Positions 1 to 4,986 of a stretch of DNA of 10,333 nucleotides are shown here, piece by piece. Every line of letters begins with the position of its first letter. Position 1 is the first letter of the stretch. The stretch is taken from positions 1 to 10,333 of the forward strand of contig CAIZIN010000017.1 in NCBI GenBank assembly GCA_903933085.1, given 5' to 3'. The DNA is from an uncultured bacterium (GTDB taxonomy: Bacteria; Patescibacteriota; Minisyncoccia; Phycocordibacterales; CAIZIN01). The translations under genes and the position numbers were made by a program. The notes beneath the pieces were generated by a model. It made no database searches. It saw nothing but the letters and a program-made list of their open reading frames with translations, and was not told the DNA's origin.

Positions 1-10
1 AAAAATCACC

Positions 11-45
11 ACCCCGCCCTTCTTTATGTATTTAAGGGCGTGGGT
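11..45 (-). repeat. GC-rich hairpin repeat, module 1, inverted copy
   Basis: A 7-bp stem (15-21 with 34-40) closes a 12-base loop. The 35 bases 11-45 are the exact reverse complement of 1047-1081. The hairpin is flanked by an A-run on the left (1-5) and a T-run on the right (45-49), so it could also act as a bidirectional intrinsic terminator. The first 20 bases of the window match 1615-1634 at 19 of 20 positions, which ties it to the variant at 1615-1720. Confidence 0.85.
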
Positions 46-102
46 TTTTGATTCAAAATCAAATCACTTCAGATTATATAATAATTTTATTAATTTGCCT
101 TC

Positions 103-188
103 ACCCCGCCCCTAAATACAAACAGAGGGGCGGGGTTAGGAAATATATAGTCGCTTGTCACAAATATTTTTCTGGTGAAAAATTTCCT
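103..188 (+). repeat. Modular hairpin repeat, copy A (both modules)
   Basis: Module 1 is a perfect 11-bp stem (103-113 with 126-136) around a 12-base loop that starts AAATAC. Module 2 follows at 138-188: an outer 7-bp stem (138-144 with 182-188) and an inner 4-bp stem (158-161 with 175-178). It carries TAGTCGC at 148-154, the same heptamer found in copy B at 1092-1098. Module 2 is diverged from copies B and C. Order and spacing of the modules are the same in all three copies. Confidence 0.7.
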
Positions 189-189
189 G

Positions 190-245
190 ACCACACCTCG
201 CACCGCCGTGCTCCGGCCTTGCGCTCAGGTACTCACCTGAGCTCA
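190..245. other. Structured GC-rich intergenic stretch, possible non-coding RNA part
   Basis: This stretch is much richer in GC than its surroundings and has a perfect 8-bp stem with a 4-base loop (223-230 with 235-242) plus a small GCAC/GTGC hairpin near 200-211. It directly adjoins repeat copy A, so on the minus strand the order would be two small hairpins, module 2, then module 1. No convincing coding frame explains it: the open frame at 48-263 runs through the palindromes and has no conserved look. I cannot assign it to a known RNA family. Confidence 0.4.
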
Positions 246-300
246 CTCCTTATATTTCACTAAGATACTAGCAAAATATCGTCCATTAGTCTAGGCAAAC

Positions 301-358
301 TTGTCTTTTTATTTAAAATAATTTAATATCCTAAATGGAAATCTTACCGGGATATAAT
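301..358 (+). promoter_or_regulatory. Candidate promoter(s) for the 81-residue gene
   Basis: Two alternatives are visible. A full TATAAT lies at 353-358, 22 bases before the ATG, but without a good -35. A second candidate pairs TTGTCT (301-306) with TAATAT (324-329) over a 17-base spacer. Either gives a short leader with no Shine-Dalgarno sequence before the ATG at 381. Confidence 0.45.
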
Positions 359-380
359 AGTCAATTAAACACATGCAATT

Positions 381-626
381 ATGACTACTCACGAGATTGA
401 TAAGTACAATGAAATTATCCGACTACTGAAGTGGATGAAGCGTCAACTCAGTCCTGAGCGACTCAGCTCAATAGTTTGGCCTCAAGGTAATTTGCTTCGG
501 CAAGCGACTGAATTCTTTAAGGATATAGATTTGGTCACAAGAACCAAAGAAGAACTTGGGGTGACTATGGGAAAAGGTGAAGTAAGTAACGGTGACTCAT
601 ATATCATTGTCAGCTATTATTACTAG
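381..626 (+). CDS. Small hypothetical protein (81 aa)
   Basis: I do not recognise this protein. It begins with ATG, ends with TAG, and has no signal peptide or membrane segment. The first half (about residues 5-50) is mostly charged and helix-like, with a basic patch (KWMKRQ near residues 17-22). The C-terminus ends in hydrophobic and aromatic residues (IIVSYYY). It has a candidate -10 just upstream and a strong intrinsic terminator 20 bases downstream, which together argue for a real independent transcription unit. It converges on the rpsF-ssb-rpsR operon, with two terminator hairpins between them. No Shine-Dalgarno sequence is seen, as for most genes here. A spurious frame remains possible because the protein is short. 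Confidence 0.6.
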   Translation: MTTHEIDKYNEIIRLLKWMKRQLSPERLSSIVWPQGNLLRQATEFFKDIDLVTRTKEELGVTMGKGEVSNGDSYIIVSYYY

Positions 627-645
627 CTCAAAGTTTATTCAAATC

Positions 646-677
646 AAAACTCACAACTTTTCGTTCGTGAGTTTTTT
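646..677 (+). terminator. Intrinsic terminator after the 81-aa gene
   Basis: A perfect 9-bp stem (646-654 with 667-675) has a 12-base loop. The right arm runs into a T-tract at 672-677. It sits 20 bases after the stop codon at 624-626. Confidence 0.85.
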
Positions 678-711
678 ATTTTCAACGAAATCATGGAACA
701 CATAACATAGA

Positions 712-750
712 TCAAAACAGCACGGTGCCTATGGCACCGTGCTGTTTTGA
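712..750 (-). terminator. Strong hairpin between convergent genes, likely rpsR operon terminator
   Basis: A perfect 18-bp inverted repeat (712-729 with 733-750) has a 3-base loop. The outer arm ends in four A/T pairs, giving a short U-run on either strand. It lies 40 bases past the rpsR stop and 86 bases past the 81-aa gene stop. It is therefore best read as the operon terminator, and it may work in both directions. Confidence 0.75.
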
Positions 751-754
751 ATTT

Positions 755-787
755 ATTCTTAATTCTTAAATCCTAATTCTTAATTCT
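755..787. repeat. 12-bp AT-rich direct repeat
   Basis: ATTCTTAATTCT occurs at 755-766 and again at 776-787, immediately before the rpsR stop codon. It is low-complexity sequence and probably reflects local duplication. Confidence 0.5.
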
Positions 788-789
788 GT

Positions 790-996
790 CTATCTAGCTA
801 TATATGGAAGCAATCCCATAAATCGTGAATGCTTGATAGAAAGAGCTAGAGCTCGCTGATGTTTTGCTGAAAGACCTGTTCGCTTTCGTGACAAAATTCT
901 ACCATAAGGATTTATAAACTTTTTCAAAATATCAACATCTTTATAGTCGATATGTTTGATGCTGTTTTGAGCAAAAAAATCTTGTGCTTTGTTCAT
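790..996 (-). CDS. rpsR: 30S ribosomal protein bS18
   Basis: A 68-residue primary rRNA-binding protein of the small subunit that partners with bS6 on the platform. The bS18 signature is clear: KHIDYKDVDILKKFI near residues 14-28, then GRILSRKRTGLSAKHQRALALSIKHSRFMGLLPY in the C-terminal half. It has the usual family length and the basic character expected. It starts with ATG at 994-996 and ends in TAG, and no Shine-Dalgarno sequence is visible. It is the last gene of the conserved rpsF-ssb-rpsR order. The 122-base gap from ssb is unusually wide and contains repeat copy B. Confidence 0.97.
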   Translation of the reverse strand: MNKAQDFFAQNSIKHIDYKDVDILKKFINPYGRILSRKRTGLSAKHQRALALSIKHSRFMGLLPYIAR

Positions 997-1048
997 TGTA
1001 ATGTTTTGAATAATTTTTAATTTAATACTGTTATATCTTGATCACCAC

Positions 1049-1122
1049 CCACGCCCTTAAATACATAAAGAAGGGCGGGGTTAAGATTTGGTAGTCGCCT
1101 TCCACGGCGAACCAAATCTTAA
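1049..1122 (+). repeat. Modular hairpin repeat, copy B (both modules)
   Basis: Module 1 has a 7-bp stem (1052-1058 with 1071-1077) and a 12-base loop starting AAATAC; bases 1047-1081 are the exact reverse complement of 11-45. Module 2 is a long hairpin: a perfect 12-bp outer stem (1081-1092 with 1111-1122), a 2-base bulge, then a 5-bp TCGCC/GGCGA stem (1095-1099 with 1106-1110) closing a 6-base loop. The right arm overlaps the ssb stop codon (1119-1121), so on the minus strand the hairpin begins at the end of the ssb reading frame. Confidence 0.85.
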
Positions 1123-1586
1123 AATGGAATATCCTCTGGATTTATATCTTCTTCTGGATAGTTTATTGTATCCAAGCTTGGAGATTCATCTTTCTGAGCT
1201 CCAGATGCAGAAGATGCTGATGGAGCACTTGGAGTGAATCCTGAACCTGTGCCTGGTGCTTGTGGACCAAATTGGAAGTTATCAGCAACAATTTCTGTTC
1301 TGTATTTCTTCTCTCCTGTTGCCTTATCATCCCAACTTCTTGTCTGAATTCTTCCTTCAATAAACACTGGCTTACCTTTCTTTAAATACTGAGCCATCAC
1401 TTCTGCAGGTCGGCCAAAAGCAACAATATTATGATATTCAGTCTGTTCTTGCTTTGCACCATTCTTATCTTTAAATGTGCGATTTGTTGCAAGTCCAAAC
1501 GAAACAACTTGTGTACCACCTGGTAGAGCCTTTAGCTCAGGATCACGAGTAAGATTACCGTAAAGAAACGCTTTATTTAAGTACAT
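1119..1586 (-). CDS. ssb: Single-stranded DNA-binding protein
   Basis: A 155-residue SSB that coats single-stranded DNA in replication, repair and recombination. The OB-fold spans about residues 1-107, with the family motifs LNKAFLYGNLTRDPE at 3-17, the aromatic and basic surface around 36-60, and YLKKGKPVFIEGRIQTRSW at 67-85. A low-complexity linker rich in Ser, Ala, Pro and Gly (about 108-132) follows. The acidic tail ends in PEDIPF, the conserved tip that binds replication and repair partners. It is the middle gene of the rpsF-ssb-rpsR operon. ATG at 1584-1586 fits the family's N-terminus; no Shine-Dalgarno is seen. The stop codon lies inside an arm of repeat copy B. Confidence 0.97.
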   Translation of the reverse strand: MYLNKAFLYGNLTRDPELKALPGGTQVVSFGLATNRTFKDKNGAKQEQTEYHNIVAFGRPAEVMAQYLKKGKPVFIEGRIQTRSWDDKATGEKKYRTEIVADNFQFGPQAPGTGSGFTPSAPSASSASGAQKDESPSLDTINYPEEDINPEDIPF

Positions 1587-1614
1587 GATAGATTTTTAAT
1601 GAGCGTGCGATTAT

Positions 1615-1725
1615 AAAAATCATCACCCCGCCCTATTATTTTATAATTAAAACTTCTTTCTAATTATACACCTACCTAATAACTTTTACATCTTCGAAGC
1701 TCCAGCTATAGGGCGGTGGTTTTTA
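1615..1725. repeat. Hairpin repeat variant with a long loop (copy D)
   Basis: The arms match module 1 of the repeat family: a 9-bp stem pairs 1628-1636 with 1708-1716. The left flank 1615-1634 is 19/20 identical to window positions 1-20. Instead of the fixed 12-base loop it carries 71 bases (1637-1707) that contain a further small AT-rich inverted repeat. An A-run on the left and a T-run on the right again give a bidirectional-terminator look. It lies 29 bases upstream of the ssb ATG, inside the operon. Confidence 0.65.
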
Positions 1726-1735
1726 CCTAGTCCAT

Positions 1736-1802
1736 CCACGCCCTTAAATACTTAGAAAAGGGCGAGATAATGGTTTGGCAATCGCCTTCCACGGCGAGCC
1801 AA
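1736..1802 (+). repeat. Modular hairpin repeat, copy C (both modules)
   Basis: Module 1 has a 7-bp stem (1739-1745 with 1758-1764) and a 12-base loop starting AAATAC. Module 2 has a 5-bp outer stem (1775-1779 with 1798-1802), a 2-base bulge, and the same TCGCC/GGCGA inner stem (1782-1786 with 1793-1797) around the loop TTCCAC. The T-A pair of copy B (1092/1111) is C-G here (1779/1798), a compensating change. It sits 6 bases beyond the rpsF stop codon. Confidence 0.85.
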
Positions 1803-1808
1803 TTCACT

Positions 1809-2279
1809 TTACTCTACCACCAGCTCTTCTATAGACTTATCTATTTCCTCCTCTGAGGCTATCGCTATTTCTTCAGGAATAACACCCACTACTGGAGTCT
1901 CTGTCTTCTCCCCTTCTTTCTTTGAAAGTTTATGTCCATACAAAGTATTTTCACGAACTGTCTTAATAACAAGGAAGCGAAGAATCTCTTTATTCTTTTC
2001 AAGCTTCTCTTTCACTTCGAATGTAGCCTCCTTTGAAAGCTCGTACTTTACCCAACCAAAATATGAAAAATTAAATTTTTCATTCTTTCCAGCTTCGTTT
2101 TTAAACATAGTGTAAGCAAGTGGTCTCATCTTTGGATATTCCTCAGATATGAACACAGCCCCATTTTTTTCGAGCAAAGACTTTATATCACCAAAAACAT
2201 TCGCTACTTTTTCTTCAGCGATTGTTGGCACGATATGGAAGCCTAGCTCATATACCTGCATAAGCTCAATTTCTTGCAT
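1809..2279 (-). CDS. rpsF: 30S ribosomal protein bS6, with C-terminal extension
   Basis: A small-subunit platform protein that binds 16S rRNA as a heterodimer with bS18. It is 156 residues from the chosen ATG (2277-2279). The core at about 7-116 shows YELGFHIVP (10-18), RPLAYTM (52-58), a YFGW strand near 73-76 and ILRFLVIKT (99-107). A charged and acidic tail (about 117-156, ending EELVVE) makes it longer than the compact form of the family. A TTG at 2289-2291 and an in-frame ATG at 2259-2261 (MQVYELGF) are alternative starts; the latter fits the usual bS6 N-terminus best, and no Shine-Dalgarno decides between them. First gene of the rpsF-ssb-rpsR operon; ends in TAA, with a 222-base gap to ssb that is filled by repeats. 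Confidence 0.95.
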   Translation of the reverse strand: MQEIELMQVYELGFHIVPTIAEEKVANVFGDIKSLLEKNGAVFISEEYPKMRPLAYTMFKNEAGKNEKFNFSYFGWVKYELSKEATFEVKEKLEKNKEILRFLVIKTVRENTLYGHKLSKKEGEKTETPVVGVIPEEIAIASEEEIDKSIEELVVE

Positions 2280-2324
2280 TTGAGATTGCAAATTGTCGAG
2301 TGTTATAAATTTTCGATATAAATT

Positions 2325-2344
2325 GGCGGTATGGATAACACGCC
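2325..2344 (-). promoter_or_regulatory. Candidate S6:S18-type leader hairpin upstream of rpsF
   Basis: On the minus strand a GGCG/CGCC stem (2341-2344 with 2325-2328) and a 3-bp upper stem (one G-U pair) are separated by a bulged C, giving ACCG on the 3' side. rpsF leaders in many bacteria carry a hairpin with a CCG bulge that the S6:S18 complex binds for autoregulation. Position (about 45 bases before the start) and sequence are compatible with this, but the match is made by eye. Confidence 0.3.
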
Positions 2345-2382
2345 TGTGAAAATCAATCTCTCAACGATGCGAGAGTGATACT

Positions 2383-2388
2383 ACTATA
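2383..2388 (-). promoter_or_regulatory. Weak candidate -10 for the rpsF operon
   Basis: The minus strand reads TATAGT (5 of 6 to TATAAT), about 104 bases upstream of the rpsF ATG. No convincing -35 lies 17 bases further upstream. A small CTCTC/GAGAG hairpin (2358-2362 with 2371-2375) would be in the resulting leader. Confidence 0.3.
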
Positions 2389-2421
2389 AATCAAAACAAA
2401 AGTCCATAGTTGATGCAAATC

Positions 2422-2452
2422 GACCCCCAGCCAAAATTTTGGCTGGAGGGTC
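2422..2452 (-). terminator. Hairpin between tatD and rpsF
   Basis: An inverted repeat pairs 2422-2436 with 2437-2452 through a central AAAATTTT, with one bulged A at 2447. It lies about 235 bases beyond the tatD stop codon and has no clear T-tract on either side. A terminator role is therefore uncertain, and it could instead be a regulatory or protein-binding palindrome. In the rest of the gap (2453-2687) I see no gene and no RNA. Confidence 0.45.
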
Positions 2453-2687
2453 TAAAATATTTCAACGACAACAAATCGGACTGATTGCCTGCAAACTTCG
2501 TTTTCGGATTACGACGTACTATATGAGCACGTTCGAACCTACTCTAATTGTGTAAATAGAATCCTATGATAAAACCCCAAAGTCTGCGTCTTCTCACAAA
2601 CTTAATCTACCTGCTCAATCAATCCGGAAGAAGAACATATTCTGTCGTAGATAATATCACCTCAAAACAAAAACAACAAGTAACGAT

Positions 2688-3494
2688 CTATTTTAGCCCG
2701 AAGTATTTTACTGCATTGTTACTTAATGTTTTTTTAACAAACTCAAAATCTTCACCCCGAATTTCTGCAATTTTTTTTACAACCTCTTGCACATACGAAG
2801 GCTCATTTCTTCCTCCCCGGTATGGAACCGGTGTTACAAATGGACAATCTGTTTCTGACATCATCTTATCAAGCGGAATAAACTTTATTACTTCGTCATA
2901 ATCCTTAGCGAAAGTGACAACTCCAGTGAAAGATATTGTGAAACCTAATTCAATAAACTTCTTCGCTTGCTCTATATTTCCAGCATAAAAATGACAATTG
3001 CCTCGAAGTTTTGATTTATGATTTACAATATATGATTCAAGAATCAGAAGCGCATCATCGTACGCATCTGCATTTTCACCAGACCTTAAATGAAGCATGA
3101 GCGTTTTATCGTATTCAATCGCTAGTTCAATTTGTTTTTTAAATAATTCTATCTGCTTTTCCTTCTCATTCTTAAATCTTAAATCATGAATCTTAAATCC
3201 TTTATAATCCAATCCACACTCCCCAACAGCCACAACTTTTTTCTGTGTAACCAACTTTTCAAATTCTTCTTCATTAAAAGTTTCTCCTGTATTATCTGCA
3301 GGGTGAAGCCCAATACATGCATAAATGTTTTCATATTGTTCAGCAAGTTCAACAGCTTTCCGCGAAGATACCAGATCAGTCCCCACTGTTATTGTAGCTG
3401 TGTTTGTATCTTTCAATCTTTTTATTACTTGATCAAAATCCTTTTCATAATCAGAAAAATTTAAATGCGAATGGATATCTATATAATCATACAT
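2688..3494 (-). CDS. tatD: TatD family metal-dependent hydrolase (DNase)
   Basis: A 268-residue TIM-barrel metal-dependent hydrolase of the amidohydrolase superfamily; characterised TatD proteins act as DNases in DNA repair and turnover. The metal-site motifs come in order: DIHSHLNF (6-13, His8 and His10), GLHP (62-65), GECGLDY (91-97, Glu92), HLR (135-137), CHFYAG (167-172, His168) and ETDCPFVTP (214-222, Asp216) followed by PYRGGRNEPSYV. All expected ligands are present and length is typical. ATG at 3492-3494; ends in TAG. In many bacteria tatD sits directly beside metG. Here the two are separated by a two-gene plus-strand insertion. Cytoplasmic, with no signal peptide. Confidence 0.95.
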   Translation of the reverse strand: MYDYIDIHSHLNFSDYEKDFDQVIKRLKDTNTATITVGTDLVSSRKAVELAEQYENIYACIGLHPADNTGETFNEEEFEKLVTQKKVVAVGECGLDYKGFKIHDLRFKNEKEKQIELFKKQIELAIEYDKTLMLHLRSGENADAYDDALLILESYIVNHKSKLRGNCHFYAGNIEQAKKFIELGFTISFTGVVTFAKDYDEVIKFIPLDKMMSETDCPFVTPVPYRGGRNEPSYVQEVVKKIAEIRGEDFEFVKKTLSNNAVKYFGLK

Positions 3495-3511
3495 ACATAT
3501 AGGGTATAGCT

Positions 3512-3561
3512 TTTACACAATAAAGGCAAATTATTGACAAAATTATTAATAAGCCTAGTAT
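3512..3561. promoter_or_regulatory. Divergent promoter region, tatD and NlpC/P60 gene
   Basis: On the plus strand TTGACA (3534-3539) pairs with TAGTAT (3556-3561) over 16 bases, placing the start about 10 bases before the ATG at 3578. On the minus strand the same bases read TTGTCA (3535-3540), with TGTAAA (3512-3517) after 17 bases, serving tatD. The two -35 elements would overlap, so the genes may compete for polymerase. The -10 elements are only moderate matches. Confidence 0.5.
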
Positions 3562-3577
3562 CGTATTTAGAAAAAAC

Positions 3578-4045
3578 ATGCAAATACAACAAACAAGACA
3601 GCAAATTGTAGATATAGCTCTTTCATTAGTGGGATATCCAAGCGTAAAATATTCAAGTCCATATTTAGGTAAAAATCCACCAGGTTTTGATTGTTCTGGA
3701 TTAATAGTCCACATAATAAACAAAATCGAAATATTTCTACCACCAAACATTCGACACTGCAATGAATTCTTAGATTCATTTGGAGTTTTCGTTCATGAAG
3801 AACACAAACTCCCTGGTGACTTGATTTTCTTTTCTCGTAAAGGAAGTCATCCGACTCACATCGGTGTTGTTGTCGATTCTAATCATTATGTTCATGCACC
3901 AGGACTTGATGGAACAGTGGTTGAGATTGCTGAAATTTCCAATTCAATAATTCCGCCGTCGAAAGATCAAATCTATCAAAAAAATCCTATCGGATATAAA
4001 AGAGTCAGTATCAAATCCGGAAGATGGCAAAAACTCCTCACTTAG
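3578..4045 (+). CDS. NlpC/P60 family cysteine peptidase-like protein
   Basis: A 155-residue single-domain protein of the papain-like NlpC/P60 superfamily, whose members cut gamma-D-glutamyl or other peptide bonds in peptidoglycan peptides. The catalytic Cys39 is in GFDCSGLI (36-43), LPGDLIFF is at 78-85, the catalytic His94 is in THIG (93-96), and a third polar residue is likely His106 in YVHAPG. There is no signal peptide and no extra cell-wall-binding domain, so it is predicted to be cytoplasmic, or exported by a route I cannot see. Possible roles are muropeptide recycling or amidohydrolase activity on another substrate. ATG at 3578, no Shine-Dalgarno. Its TAG stop codon lies in the loop of its own terminator. 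It is monocistronic and opposite in strand to the flanking tatD and metG. Confidence 0.9.
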   Translation: MQIQQTRQQIVDIALSLVGYPSVKYSSPYLGKNPPGFDCSGLIVHIINKIEIFLPPNIRHCNEFLDSFGVFVHEEHKLPGDLIFFSRKGSHPTHIGVVVDSNHYVHAPGLDGTVVEIAEISNSIIPPSKDQIYQKNPIGYKRVSIKSGRWQKLLT

Positions 4046-4056
4046 AGGAGTTTTTT
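4029..4056 (+). terminator. Intrinsic terminator overlapping the NlpC/P60 stop codon
   Basis: An 11-bp stem (4029-4039 with 4045-4055) has a 5-base loop and a T-tract at 4051-4056. The left arm is coding sequence, and the stop codon TAG (4043-4045) sits at the loop. Terminator and gene end are fused, which is very compact. Confidence 0.9.
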
Positions 4057-4065
4057 CTTATATAT

Positions 4066-4094
4066 TTGCTTTTTTATACTATTCGTGCTATAAT
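4066..4094 (+). promoter_or_regulatory. Promoter of the beta-barrel-like protein gene
   Basis: TTGCTT (4066-4071), a 17-base spacer and a perfect TATAAT (4089-4094) with an extended -10 TG at 4086-4087. The predicted leader is about 58 bases and includes a small TCGCA/TGCGA hairpin just after 4110. No Shine-Dalgarno lies before the ATG at 4159. This is one of the two best promoters in the window. Confidence 0.8.
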
Positions 4095-4158
4095 ATAATA
4101 TAGTAGAAATTCGCACAATGCGACTTTCGTCTGAACAAATACAACAAAACTAAATAAC

Positions 4159-4938
4159 ATGAAAAGCCTTATTTTGGCACTCGTTTCCGCCCTCACCCTT
4201 CAATTTACAATCGCAGGAGAAAACTTCCCGAATTGTGGAAACATCGATGAAACTGATGAAGGAGGTGTTTGGGATGTGACACTCACCTCCCACTACCTCA
4301 CCAAATACGTATTTATCGGCGCGGTGAGTCATGATGATCCAGTTATCCAAAGCGACATCACTGTTGCTTTTTTAAACGGCTTGTCTTTCAACATCTGGTG
4401 GAGTACCGATATGGAGAGAGAACAAACGTGGGGTGACGAGTTCGATTACACCATTACCTACGCAAAATCCTTCGCCGAGTTTGATCTCGATGCCTCTATT
4501 TCCTATTTCGACTGTTACAAGCTATTGAAGAGCCAAGGAGACTCGTTCGACGTCAAAGTGAAAGTCGGCCACGACTGGGAGATCTCGGAAAACCAAACGG
4601 TTGTACCGTTTGCAGAACTGAATTATTACATCCCAACCCAAGCCGATGGTGGTTCAAATGGAATAGTTGTTGAGGTTGGAGCAAAACAAAGTTATCAACT
4701 CAACAAGACTTTCTTATTTAGTCATCAACCTTCCCTACTTTACGACACAGGAGCCTACGGAATGGATTCTGGTAGTATTCTGAAATACCAAGTCGGTCTC
4801 GAAGCTCGTATCAATGATCACCTGAACTTCGACATCGGAGTTCAGGCCTGGAAAATGTTGTCATCATTCAACGGAGATGTTCGTGGAGTCGATGGTGATC
4901 AGCTCGTCGGTATGGCCGGGTTCACCTTCACATGGTAA
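4159..4938 (+). CDS. Exported beta-barrel-like (porin-like) protein, 259 aa
   Basis: The protein starts with a clear Sec-type signal peptide (Lys2, hydrophobic core about 4-18, likely cleavage near residue 20). The rest alternates short hydrophobic/aromatic and polar stretches typical of transmembrane beta-strands, such as DVTLTSHYLTKYVFIGAVS (39-57), LSFNIWWSTDM (75-85), FDYTITYAKSF (95-105) and FDLDASISYF (108-117). The last residues are FTFTW, an aromatic C-terminus like the BAM recognition signal of outer-membrane proteins. The N-terminal part resembles putative TorF/TIGR02001-type porins; that is from memory, not a search. Two cysteines (26, 118) could pair. GC content is clearly higher than in neighbouring core genes, suggesting transfer. 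Own promoter and strong terminator. Unexpected if the organism lacks an outer membrane; surface adhesin is an alternative. Confidence 0.75.
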   Translation: MKSLILALVSALTLQFTIAGENFPNCGNIDETDEGGVWDVTLTSHYLTKYVFIGAVSHDDPVIQSDITVAFLNGLSFNIWWSTDMEREQTWGDEFDYTITYAKSFAEFDLDASISYFDCYKLLKSQGDSFDVKVKVGHDWEISENQTVVPFAELNYYIPTQADGGSNGIVVEVGAKQSYQLNKTFLFSHQPSLLYDTGAYGMDSGSILKYQVGLEARINDHLNFDIGVQAWKMLSSFNGDVRGVDGDQLVGMAGFTFTW

Positions 4939-4952
4939 CTACAACAAACCTC

Positions 4953-4985
4953 AAAAGCGTTTCGACTCCGGTCGAAACGCTTTTT
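4953..4985 (+). terminator. Strong intrinsic terminator of the beta-barrel gene
   Basis: A perfect 14-bp stem (4953-4966 with 4971-4984) with a TCCG loop runs into a T-run ending at 4985. It begins 15 bases after the stop codon. The A-run on the left arm means it could also stop metG transcription from the other side. Confidence 0.92.
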
Positions 4986-4986
4986 C

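Noticed and set aside
48..263. Open frame of 71 codons in the left intergenic region
   Set aside because: It runs straight through hairpin repeat copy A and the GC-rich palindromes and has no protein-like pattern, promoter or ribosome site.
11..1802. CRISPR array
   Set aside because: The repeated units are few, irregularly spaced, in mixed orientation and internally palindromic; there are no spacers of constant length and no cas genes.
2510..2550. GTTCGAACC-like tRNA T-arm
   Set aside because: The stem bases around it do not pair on either strand and no acceptor or anticodon arm can be drawn.
2566..2901. Plus-strand open frame of 111 codons
   Set aside because: It overlaps the 3' half of tatD on the opposite strand and looks like its shadow; tatD has all catalytic motifs.
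3487..3762. Minus-strand open frame over the NlpC/P60 gene
   Set aside because: Antisense to a gene with a complete catalytic core; hydrophobic composition is a by-product of the AT-rich complement.
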